From positions 53,591,901 to 53,655,900 of the forward strand of contig OY754465.1 in assembly GCA_963575645.1 (NCBI GenBank): 64,000 bases of DNA, in the 5' to 3' direction. The position numbers and the translations under genes were made by a program. This document shows positions 55,048 to 64,000 of the stretch, piece by piece (the first letter of the stretch is position 1; each line of letters begins with the position of its first letter). Below the pieces are notes generated by a model, which made no database searches, had not been told where the DNA came from, and saw nothing but the letters and a program-made list of their open reading frames with translations. This DNA is from Xanthostigma xanthostigma. Lineage: Eukaryota; Arthropoda; Insecta; Raphidioptera; Raphidiidae.

Positions 55048-56184
55048 AAAAACTTTTTAACAAAAAAATTAAACCGCCGAAAAACTGAAAAGCAAAAAAT
55101 AATAAATCTTTTTATTTAACTAAGTTCTATCTAAGTAGTTGAACGTATGTGACAGTCTAGTATATCTAAGTAATTTTGAGTCGGCGTCAACAATCCTTTG
55201 CCGGAAATCTCTGAGCGTTCACGAAGTTAATGTCAGCGACAGAGCAACCCGAACGGGCACACACTGAGGCCACACGTCTTTGCGAGTGGTCGTGTGGAGA
55301 GCGCATATTTGGAATGTTAATGTTTATCGCTGAAGATTTTTGTTAATTTGATTTGGTTATTTCTTTTAGTGATCTTTGTTCATTGATTGTTTGACGCCGA
55401 CTCAAAATTACTTAGATATACTAGACTGTCACATACGTTCAACTACTTAGATAGAACTTAGTTAAATAAAAAGATTTATTATTTTTTGCTTTTCAGTTTT
55501 TCGGCGGTTTAATTTTTTTGTTAAAAAGTTTTTATTTTATAATTTTTTGTGGCTATATAATTTATAATTGTAATACACAACTCAGCATGAAAATCTGTGA
55601 GTGAACAATAAATCAACCGTATTTTCCCACCCTTAGGGTAGGAATTTTTTTCCAAATTTATATGAAACCAACCTCGAGGTATACCCTATCCAATAAAAAA
55701 ATAATTATCAAAATCGGACTACTCTGTAAAAAGTTATGTGTGGTCATACGTTACAATCTGTGAATGAACAATTAAACAATTAATAATCCCGTTTTCCTAC
55801 CCTTAGGGTTGAAATTTTTTTTTCAAGTTTATATGGGACCAGCTTCGGGGTATACCCTTTCCAATAAAAAAAGAATTATCAAAATTGGACTACTCTGTAA
55901 AAAGTTATGTGTGGTCATACATTACAATCAGTGAGTGAACAATCAATCATCCCCTGTTTTCCTACCCTTAGGGTTGGAATTTTCTTACGAAATTTATATG
56001 GGACCAACTTCGGGGTATACCCTTTCAAACAAAAAAATAATTATCAAAATCGGACTACTCTGTAAAAAGTTATGCGTGGTCATACATAAATAAAAAAAAA
56101 AAAAAAAATAAAAAAAATAAAAAAAAAAAAATATACGCGTCGAATTGAGAACCTCCTCCGTTTTTGTTTTTCGTCGGTTAAAAA
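55048..56184 (+). mobile_element. Compound retroposon-like element, copy 2
   Basis: Same order as copy 1: fold-back (about 55048-55535), three tandem units (starting about 55595, 55758 and 55929), poly(A)-rich tract, then TATACGCGTCGAATTGAGAA, CCTCCTCCG and CGTCGGTTAAAAA. The fold-back loop is longer than in copy 1 because of extra sequence around 55220-55340. Target duplication not clear. Confidence 0.85.
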
Positions 56185-56511
56185 TGTCAAGATTCCAAGA
56201 TTAAATTTTCATTATTAATCATCATACTGGATGTGTATATTAATAAAATTAACAGCGTTATGATAACAACTGGTTTATGCAATTTAAAAACATTAATATC
56301 ATAATTTATAATATTTTTATTTTTTGTAATTTGCGATACGATCTGTTGCGAAATGAACACGTCAGGCGTGCTAACACAATATAAACATTTATCATTCGTA
56401 TAATAGTCATTTCCCATCATTATGCAATGAAAGTGCCATTCTCGGATCAAGGTTAGTATAGAATCACAGAGGGTACCTCGTTCCATCCGACCCACCAACT
56501 AAAACAGACAG

Positions 56512-57192
56512 TAAATTAAAATCTTTTTTTATTTATTTAGTTTGAAGGTATGATTCCGAATGCGACCGCAGACTGCAAACCGCAGACTGCAGCGGCAGAC
56601 AGCAGGCGGCAGTACTGGTATCCATATTTTTCTAATGTTTCTATTAAATGCATTCGGAGCGCGGCGGCACTGTCGGCCTGTCGTCGTAGCTTGCCGCAAC
56701 TGCAGACCGCACTACTGCTCCTGAACCAGTACTGCCGCCTGCGGTCTGCCGCTGCAGTCTGCGGTCGCATTCGGAATCATACCTTAAATCAATTTTCATA
56801 TAAAGGTAATAAAAGGGTAAATTATCTTGATCTTGAGGATCCCGACCCCTGAGGTCTCTTCTTTTTGATAAGCTCATTGATGTCAGGTGTCATATTTGAG
56901 GTAGTCATTTTCAGAATAGATCGGAGCCCTCACTGGATAGATTCTGGTCGCGGGCCGTATTGAGATGGCTTGAGGGCCGCATCCGGCCCTCAAGTCCGCG
57001 ACCAGAATCTATCCAGTGAGGAGTCCAATCTATTCTGAAAATAACTACCTCAAATATGACACCTGACATCAATGAGCTTATCAAAAACAAGAGACCTCAG
57101 GTGTCTGGATCCTCAAGATCAAGACAATTTGCCCTTTTTATTACCTTTATATGAAAATTGATTTAAACTAAATAAATAAAGATTTTAATTTA
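56512..57192. repeat. Large fold-back, arms about 210 bp, with nested MITE
   Basis: TAAATTAAAATC and AAATCAATTTTCATATAAAG at the left; the complements near 57140-57190. Centre around 56970-56985 has CTTGAGGGCCGCATCCGGCC then CTCAAG. The left arm is split by the MITE at 56545-56785, which is absent from the right arm. Confidence 0.9.
56545..56785. mobile_element. 241-bp MITE, GC-rich TIRs about 65 bp
   Basis: Ends AAGGTATGATTCCGAATGCG and CGCATTCGGAATCATACCTT. TIRs are rich in CTGC/GCAG (GACCGCAGACTGCAGCGG). The left TIR has an extra 14-bp repeat of CCGCAGACTGCA. The ORFs on both strands here are by-products of the GC-rich TIRs. Confidence 0.9.
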
Positions 57193-57321
57193 GTATGTGT
57201 TTTAGTTTTTAATAACACACCCAAAATCTTATAAAATGGCCCTTTATAAAAATCAATCTGACACCCCTGTCTACAGCACTCTACACATTCACGGGGTTGC
57301 AATAATGGCAGTTAAATCTAT

Positions 57322-57366
57322 GAAGGAATCTAGTGGCAAAATCAGCATTATGTGCATCGGCCTTTA
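57322..57366 (-). mobile_element. GGCCGCTGCACACGA MITE end fragment
   Basis: GAAGGAATCTAGTGGCAAAA through GTGCATCGGCCTT; terminal part only. Confidence 0.5.
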
Positions 57367-57389
57367 CGTCAATGTCTAAAGGGATCAGT

Positions 57390-57530
57390 AGAACTCTTCA
57401 ATAAATAAAATTATCGACCAATTTTTCAGACAATATATTAACAAAAAATATAATTAATACATTAACGTTTCGATCCGGATTTGGATCTTCTTCAGAACTG
57501 ATCTAAAAAATATAAAAAATAATTAATATT
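57390..57530 (-). mobile_element. Penelope-like tail copy
   Basis: Minus strand carries TCTGAAGAAGATCCAAATCC, GGATCGAAACGTTAATG and the terminal AATTTTATTTATTGAAGAG. Same family as 25160-25284 and the arms of 2849-3000. Confidence 0.7.
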
Positions 57531-58143
57531 TAATTTCTAATTCGTTTTTTATAGAATTCTTTCAAAATTAATAATTAGTATCAAAATATTGAACAAATCT
57601 ATCTATCCAATTCAACGAGCCAAAAAAAAAAAAAAAACAGTGGCAATATGGCGCAACCGATTTAATAAATTACGAACGTTATATTATTATTTATTATATT
57701 ATAGTGAGTGAGTTCTTAGTGACCTCTTCAGTCTTCACGACCCATCACAATTAAAACATCGTTGACGCATCGAACAAACTTGGAATTTGGTTCGCTAAAA
57801 CAACAACAAATACGGCTGTAATTGGGAATGACAACACGGGCGTCGTTGTAAAGTTTTCACGAGGGGGCTTAGAGGACAAACGTTTAAAAAAACTGGTGAT
57901 TTCGAATGATAAAAAACGCCTATTTTCAGAATTCTCAGTGGAGCCGCATCTCTTCTGGATATAATATATCCCGCCAACACTATCCGTTCGACTACAATTC
58001 TGAGTAGGGTTCCATCCGTCCCGGGTGTCCCCGAATATGCGCGGGGAGCGTCCGCGCGATATTCTGGTCAGTCCGGATTTTAAAATTTATAGCGCCTTAT
58101 ACTGCACGGATTTTTTTTTGCATGTCTCTACCTCATATAAAAT

Positions 58144-58585
58144 CTGTACTAATATATTTATAAAGCTGAAGAGTTTGTTTGTTTGGTTGAACGCGCTAAT
58201 CTCAGAAACTACTGGTTCGAATTGAAAATTTTTTTTTTGTTGGATAGCCCATTTATCAAGGAAGGCTATAAGACTACATTTTAAAATTTTATTACTACTA
58301 ATTAAAATTAAATAATTTAATTAATAACTCATTTGAAAACTGTAACAACTATAGGCACCTAATATAAAACTAATTTTCCTACAGTGTTTTCAATTAAATA
58401 ATTTATTATATTAAAAGAAATTTATTACTTAAAAAAAGTATAAATACTGCTTTTTAACGACAAAAACTTTTGAACGGTAACGTCGATTATTATGAAGTTT
58501 GGACACAACATTCATCTCGGTACACATGTCCCTTCCTTCCCCATTCGTTCTTTTGCACCCGGGTGAAACCAGGCGGAACCGCTAG
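58144..58585 (+). mobile_element. Helitron, short copy without tRNA-like insert
   Basis: Starts TCTGTACTAATATATTTATA, ends CCCGGGTGAAACCAGGCGGA then ACCGCTAG and T. Internally collinear with 30842-31578 (AGAGTTTGTTTGTTTGGTTG, GGACACAACATTCAT) except for the missing tRNA-Lys-like block. Confidence 0.85.
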
Positions 58586-59236
58586 TAATTCATATAATTT
58601 CAACCAAAATAAGGTCAAAATAATAGATAGTGATGCATATTAAGCTTATACAATGCAGATACAATAAGCGGTATAGTTTTTATTAATCAGCCGGGTATGT
58701 TACAGTGGTTTGCCGCTCTATTAAGTGAACAGTACTATAACGATGACTCACTCTCTATTATTTCGAAACCACACTAACGTTTACATAATAATAAGATTTG
58801 ATGTTATGAAGAAAAATAAATGTAGATATGTTTACCAATACAAATGCTAAGTATGTTCGTCCTTGAATTTCATTGTTTACTGAATCTGGTTGATTTCTTG
58901 GGAAAAGTCTGTCAAAAAACCCAGACGTTGTACGATAGGAAATTTTATTAGCTTTAAAAAACGCTTCATTGGTTAATAAGCTACTCCGATTTTATTTAAG
59001 AAAGTCAAAAACATTAATAAAAAAATCGCTGGTATTGTGAATAAATATATATTAGATTTATTTATTGTACGATGTTTCGTCTCTATATTTAGAATTTTTC
59101 AAGTATGTAGCAAAATAAATAACAATGATTATAAAAATCAACATTACCTAATTACTAAACATAGCAATTAACATTGCGTGTCAATTATAATAAAAAACGA
59201 GAGCGAAATCACAGTTAGGATCGTCAACATCACAAC

Positions 59237-59798
59237 CAGCGTTGCCACGGACCGATTTTGGCGGGACGTCCCGATTTTTAAATCAAAATTAAATGTCTCG
59301 CGCGGGACAGGCTCAGTCCCGCTTTTCGGGGATAACTCGAGGATAACTTTAAAAGAAGTTAAATCTTCACAGAAATATCATGAATAAATGTAATTCTTAT
59401 AAATAATTATTCTCTTATTGTAAGTTGCAATTTGTAACACTCACTCCACAGACTATTGTTTGAAACGCCATATTTTTCTAATGAATAAAACTTTTTTGAT
59501 TTTGATTTCTCTTTTGTTTTTTATTCTGAAGACGAATAAGACGCAACTATTTAACGTTAGGGTAAATCTGATTTAAAATATTATATTTTTATTATAAAAT
59601 ACATTTTCTATGGCTATTTTTGCTATCTATTGTCACGTAAACGTAATTTTAATTCAAATAAAAAGAAAAATAGGTATTAGAAAACTACTGATTATATACG
59701 TTTTTTACTATGTCCCGCTTTCGACGAAAGAATCCCGCTGTTTTCACGCAAAGAGTTCCAAAATCCCGACTTGGCAAAAAAAAAAACTGGCAACGCTG
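59237..59798. mobile_element. 562-bp hAT MITE with perfect 8-bp duplication
   Basis: Left CAGCGTTGCCACGGACCGAT, right AAAACTGGCAACGCTG. Flanked by ATCACAAC at 59229-59236 and 59799-59806. Subterminal GTCCCG / CGGGAC motifs recur near both ends. No transposase. Confidence 0.95.
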
Positions 59799-60044
59799 AT
59801 CACAACATACACCGCGTTGAGTTATTTATTTATTTATAAATCGGTCTAGGCGTTTTGCGTGATCCGTAGGCTTATAGACTCACAGACAAACCGGCGCCAA
59901 GTTCCGACTAAGCCGCGCACTATTTTTTTTCCGAAGTTGCGCAGTCGTTTAAATTTCAATTTATTAAATAATTGCATCTAAAAATTGTAAAAAATCCAAA
60001 TTTCACAAAAAAAAATATTTAGAGGTCCAAACACAGGCACACAA

Positions 60045-60060
60045 TCACCCCCCCCCCCAC
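60045..60060 (+). repeat. Poly(C) run
   Basis: A run of about 12 C bases in a CACAATCACCCCC...ACC context. Confidence 0.8.
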
Positions 60061-60382
60061 CAACTAGCATTTCTTTTTAACATTTTTACTCCAATATACT
60101 AGTACCGCGCAGCCAGCAAAAAAATTAGAGGAAACAATGATAGGCGCTTCAGCTATGCTGACGTCGCGCCTAAAAATACATTATAAGCCGTGTTATTAGG
60201 TCACAATATTGTAAAAAAGCAACAAAAAATTGGCACTTATCACACAAGCGCCGTCAATTGAATTTCATTTATGTTTCCTTATTTATTTTACGCAAAAAAA
60301 ATTGGACAACATCCAAACATTAAATCATATCGAGAACCCGTGTCTGACAAGGTCTCAGTGCATAGTTAAAAAATATATTATA

Positions 60383-60688
60383 CTAGCGGTCCGTCCCGGT
60401 CTTCACCCCGGGTGCGATAGATGTAATTCTGCAAAATGTATTTCGTTTGCGATCCGACATTTGAATTAATAACTTTGAGCAAATTCTACCAGATATTCAG
60501 ATGTTGTTCCTTTACCAACATTTCTTCGTGCCAAATTTCAAGACACCAAGTCAACAGGAAGTACCCTATATATAGGGTACTTCCTCTTTAAAACCTATAG
60601 GTTTTAAAGAGGTTATCTCTCTCGCTCTTCTACGTCATTCAAATAATTTGGTGTAAGAAGTATTCACTTCAGCCGTGTGTAACGTGTT

Positions 60689-60690
<2 letters not shown>
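60383..60690 (-). mobile_element. Helitron 3' part, minus strand
   Basis: Minus strand ends CACCCGGGGTGAAGACCGGG then ACGGACCGCTAG. The usual inner sequence (ATTCTGCAAAATGTATTTCG on the plus strand) follows. The 5' limit is uncertain; the twin palindromes at 60556-60612 lie inside. Confidence 0.65.
60556..60612. repeat. Two overlapping perfect 30-bp palindromes
   Basis: 60556-60585 has half-site AGGAAGTACCCTATA; 60583-60612 has half-site CCTCTTTAAAACCTA. They share three bases. Both are exact. Confidence 0.95.

Positions 60691-60691
<1 letters not shown>

Positions 60692-60719
<28 letters not shown>
60692..60719 (+). repeat. (CA)n microsatellite
   Basis: About 14 CA units. Confidence 0.95.
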
Positions 60720-61049
60720 CTTTTTCTTATTATAAACATTGTTCGTTTCTCATCGATAAAATTAGTGTTTAATTATGCCTGGTTCTGTAGATAGATTCAA
60801 AAATTATTTTACATAATATGTTATACATTAAAAAGACATGCAATTTAGCTTCAAGTGTTTAAACGAACTTTTTGTTTATATAAAAATCTGTTTAGACATA
60901 CAAAAAAAAAAAACGCTTATCACTATACTCTGTCTAAACTGTTCTTATAAGTGTTGACAAATTTTTTTTGTACTTACACAACTTTTTTATTGATATTTGG
61001 ATTATAAACGGAATCCTAAAATGAAAATTAACTTAGGTTATGTTACGGT

Positions 61050-61488
61050 AGTGCGAGGCTGGATTTGCCGCCAGATTCCTTGCTATATATTTGTCTACTA
61101 GTTTTTTAACGCTGGTTTTCTTAATTGCTCTTATGTGCTCGCTTCACACGAAACGTCTTTTCAAGCTTGTTTTGTGGATAGATCTGGTGCGCGCGCGGTG
61201 AGAGTTCAAATATAAACACAGAGCAAAACGTGTCCGTTGCTGACTCTGAGCAGAATGACGCCATGTTGGTTTGTGGGCCCACGTGACAAGATACTGCTTC
61301 CTGATTGGTTCTCGTTCAGAGCAAGCAGACGACCTAGCAAGAAAAATAGCCCCTGTTCTAATTTTAAAATCTAACTTGTAAGATAGCATAGGCGAGCCCG
61401 CAGTGACGTCATTTTCAGCATCGTACCAAGCCTGCCGGCCAGTAGAAGTCCAAGCAGCGTTTCCAGTCTCGTGTGCAGCGGCCTTAAC
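61050..61488 (+). mobile_element. GGCCGCTGCACACGA MITE, most complete copy
   Basis: Begins GCGAGGCTGGATTTGCCGCC and ends CCAGTCTCGTGTGCAGCGGC then CTT. Inner landmarks: TTCACACGAAACGTCTTTTC, GATCTGGTGCGCGCGC, CACGTGACAAGATACTG, CTGATTGGTTCT. About 440 bp, no coding capacity. Confidence 0.85.
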
Positions 61489-61489
61489 T

Positions 61490-62815
61490 TATATTAATCA
61501 AAGCCGCTACTCTAAACTTATCAAAAAATTCCAGCCATAATTGGGCGACGGGACCATTCCGACTTCAAAAATGTTGACATTTGATTATAATAAAGAAAAT
61601 AAAATTTCTGATATCGCGTGAGGTGACGCGGGTAATGGCTAGTATTCAATATGATATTAACTATTCGTTGCCATGGTTACGTACATAATATTATGTTCTA
61701 CGTCATGTAAAAATTAATCAAAGCATGCCTAACTACTAGTTTATTTCTGACAGATCCATAAAACAAAAGAGAGGGTGATTTTTTTATTTTCAAAATATTT
61801 ATAAAGTTTAGAAAAAAAATTTTAACGAAACTTTCTTGAAAAAATAAATAGAATAATAAGCCGTTATGAAAAGTATACCATTATTATATAAAAAACACCG
61901 TTATAGCATATATCTCTTCTACGCATGCGCCGATTTTCCTCAAAAACAATTGGGCTCTTCATATTTGCATACCAAACACCCTCCGCTCATCCGTTTGACC
62001 TAACAGACTAACAAACGCACAGAGTTTTTCCAAAAATATGTTTTTTGGATTCGGGAATCCTCAAAACGGAAAGATATTGTAAAATTTTTGAAAAGTGATT
62101 TTTGACCTAAATTAGTACCATTCCCCACTTGTGGGTTGGAATGGTAAAATCAGTTTATACCGAGTCTAGTTCGGTCAAAGCAGCGAACGCCGAGCGCACC
62201 GAGACCTATTTTCCATTTCTTCGAAAAAACTGTATGTAATGTTGAAGTGGATCAGTTTTGTTTATATTATTTCAACACAATGTAATCCGATGTTTACGCA
62301 TTCCGAATAAACGTACTAATGGTACAAGACAAAATTAAACAGAGAGACTTCTGTGCAGTCTCTCTAATGTCTTCCTTTTGCCGCAAGAGCGATCGACCGC
62401 GCGGCGACGGCAGCGTTTACGTAATATTAATGAAAACGAATTTCACGCGGCCGCAACGAAATAATATCACAATCGCAAATGTAAACTGTTTAATTAAGCT
62501 GACAATAATAGAATGCGTTTGGAAAATGAACTTGAACTGAACTCGGTTCAAAACTGCTTTGTTCTGACGTCATACGGCCCGCCGCTGCACACTGACTATA
62601 CAAAAGTAGAGCTGTGTTTCCCAAAGAGCGGTTACGCGTACGGCATAACACCAAAAGGTACTTTATGCAATCCCTGCTTCGAAAGTTCACTTTTACGTCA
62701 ATGCGTAGCATACGACTAAGTGACCAATATCTGAGCACTAAACTGTACACTTATATTTTCGCACGGGGTGTAGTAATGAAATATTATTCAACGATAATAT
62801 GTTGACTTCTATGTC
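61490..62815. other. No gene recognised; repeat at 61560-61985
   Basis: The first part repeats 54560-54900. A CpG-richer patch at 62340-62460 (CGATCGACCGCGCGGCGACG) has short ORFs without known domains. Confidence 0.4.
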
Positions 62816-62824
62816 CGTTAAACA

Positions 62825-63072
62825 ATTTAATTGAATTTTAAAGGGTAATCTAGGACTACTTAGTGCAGTTAATTATTTATTCCACCAACGTTTCGATCAA
62901 TATTCGATTTTTTTCAAGGTTCTAAAAAGTCAATCGCACTTTGTCATCAAATGTGTGCAGTAAAAACATATTTTATTGACATATTCCATTGCAATCGAAT
63001 ATCGATCAAAACGTTGGTGGGATAAATAATTAACTGTACTAAGTAGTCCTAGATTACCCTTTATTCAATTGT
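62825..63072. repeat. Fold-back with AACGTT-type tail motif
   Basis: Left arm GGGTAATCTAGGACTACTTA and CCACCAACGTTTCGATCAAT; right arm is the complement (ATCGATCAAAACGTTGGTGG; AAGTAGTCCTAGATTACCC). Resembles inverted Penelope-like tails as at 2849-3000. Confidence 0.88.
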
Positions 63073-63074
63073 TT

Positions 63075-64000
63075 TATTCAACGATGTATACTTTCATTTA
63101 ATTGTGCTTTAAGATAATACTTTATATTATCGCACAGGGTGTAATAATGAAAGATTGTATACTTTCAAGCAAGGCTTGCATAAACTATCGTATGCTACAC
63201 GTCGGGAAGTGACGAATAGGCGTGATGACAGTACGAAAGAATCAAAGAATACATGGTTTTAGAGAAAAATATATGTTGAAAGGATTCTAAAAAATAACCC
63301 AGTGTTAATATAAACATTGAGATTAATAAGATTTTTAATAAAATAAAAGTATAAAATACTGCAATCGGCCATGTTGACGAATGACGTCACGCCTTCTTAA
63401 ATCAAAGAGAATATAAACACTTGAAGTAAATAATCATCGCGTCGCTTGAATTTTTGTTGCGATCATTCACTTTTGCATGATTTAATTAGTTGATTTGTTG
63501 TTTATTCGTTTATTTGTGATATTTTATAACACTTATGTCATAGGTTATTTTTGAGGTTAGTTAACTTGCAACTAAAGAAAGCCATATTATTTCTACTACT
63601 AAGTAGTAAGTACCTACTTTTAAGAAAATACTTAATAAAAACCATACCATTAAGTAAATTTACATACCGTCCTACGAAATGCCTCTGCACAACAACTCGA
63701 CACCCATAAATATAACATCTAATGTCAGCTGTCACTAAGGCATGACGTCACAAGCGTTATCGTGATTTCTTCAAAATAGAAAGATAAAAATGCAGTAATT
63801 TGCGTTAAAATTTAATTTATTGCTGAAACCATTTTTTTTTCGGAAATAGTAAAGACGTGTACCAGCATTATAGAACTGGATTTCAAAAAGAGAGTTTTGG
63901 CGTATTTTTATTGACCATAGAAACTAAAAAAAATCGTTTTTTTTTAAGGAAACCTTGACATGAGTGTGCTAGATCTACCGTCTTCGCAAAAAACGCGACT
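63075..64000. other. No gene recognised
   Basis: AT-rich. Only short unsupported ORFs on both strands. Confidence 0.45.

Noticed and set aside
56550-56852. 100-codon ORF rich in Ala, Arg and Cys
   Set aside because: It is read from the GC-rich TIRs of a MITE; similar frames occur on both strands.

Overview
The window looks like nuclear DNA from an insect with a repeat-rich genome. It is AT-rich, has spliced genes with long introns, and is dense with Helitrons, hAT elements, fold-back elements and non-LTR or Penelope-like remnants. Several end motifs (the Helitron start TCTATACTAATATATAAAG, CCGCTAG ends, a 3' tail with GAGAACCTCCTCCG and CGTCGGTTAAAAA) are types I associate with Lepidoptera and other insects. 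I cannot fix the order from sequence alone. Nothing bacterial, viral or organellar was seen.

One host gene is certain. It is the minus-strand orthologue of nuclear receptor-binding protein (NRBP; Drosophila Madm), a pseudokinase. Nine coding exons run from 21222 down to the stop codon at 8270. All junctions have AG/GT signals and keep phase, giving 484 residues that cover the whole pseudokinase domain and C-terminal region. The exon(s) for the N-terminal tail (about 60-70 residues in human NRBP1) were not found, so the first intron in view exceeds 42 kb or leaves the window. The NRBP introns hold a pogo/Tigger derivative, fold-back MITEs, a hAT element and a CpG-rich block.

Layout. 1-8.2 kb: region downstream of NRBP, AT-rich, with several fold-back repeats and a 40-bp tandem duplication. 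8.2-21.3 kb: NRBP exons and introns. 21.3-49 kb: repeat-filled upstream region or first intron, holding at least three hAT MITEs with matching 8-bp target duplications, Helitrons (one nested in a hAT, one nested in another Helitron), about eight copies of one MITE family, three reverse-transcriptase C-terminal remnants, and an inverted pair of tRNA-headed SINE-like units with large hairpins. 49.4-54 kb: a 4.3-kb fold-back whose two arms serve as empty-site controls for later insertions. One insertion is a 619-bp TIR element with an intact 74-codon ORF resembling the TDP-43 N-terminal domain. Another fold-back occupant has a DUF4817-type helix-turn-helix ORF split by a retroposon with a 13-bp target duplication. 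54-64 kb: more fold-backs, a Helitron, a hAT MITE with a perfect 8-bp duplication, twin 30-bp palindromes and Penelope-like inverted repeats.

Apart from NRBP, nearly everything recognisable is mobile DNA. The most novel candidate is the TDP-43-NTD-like mobile element at 50069-50687. Two short plus-strand ORFs (21434-21574 and 40757-40879) look more coding-like than background but were not identified.
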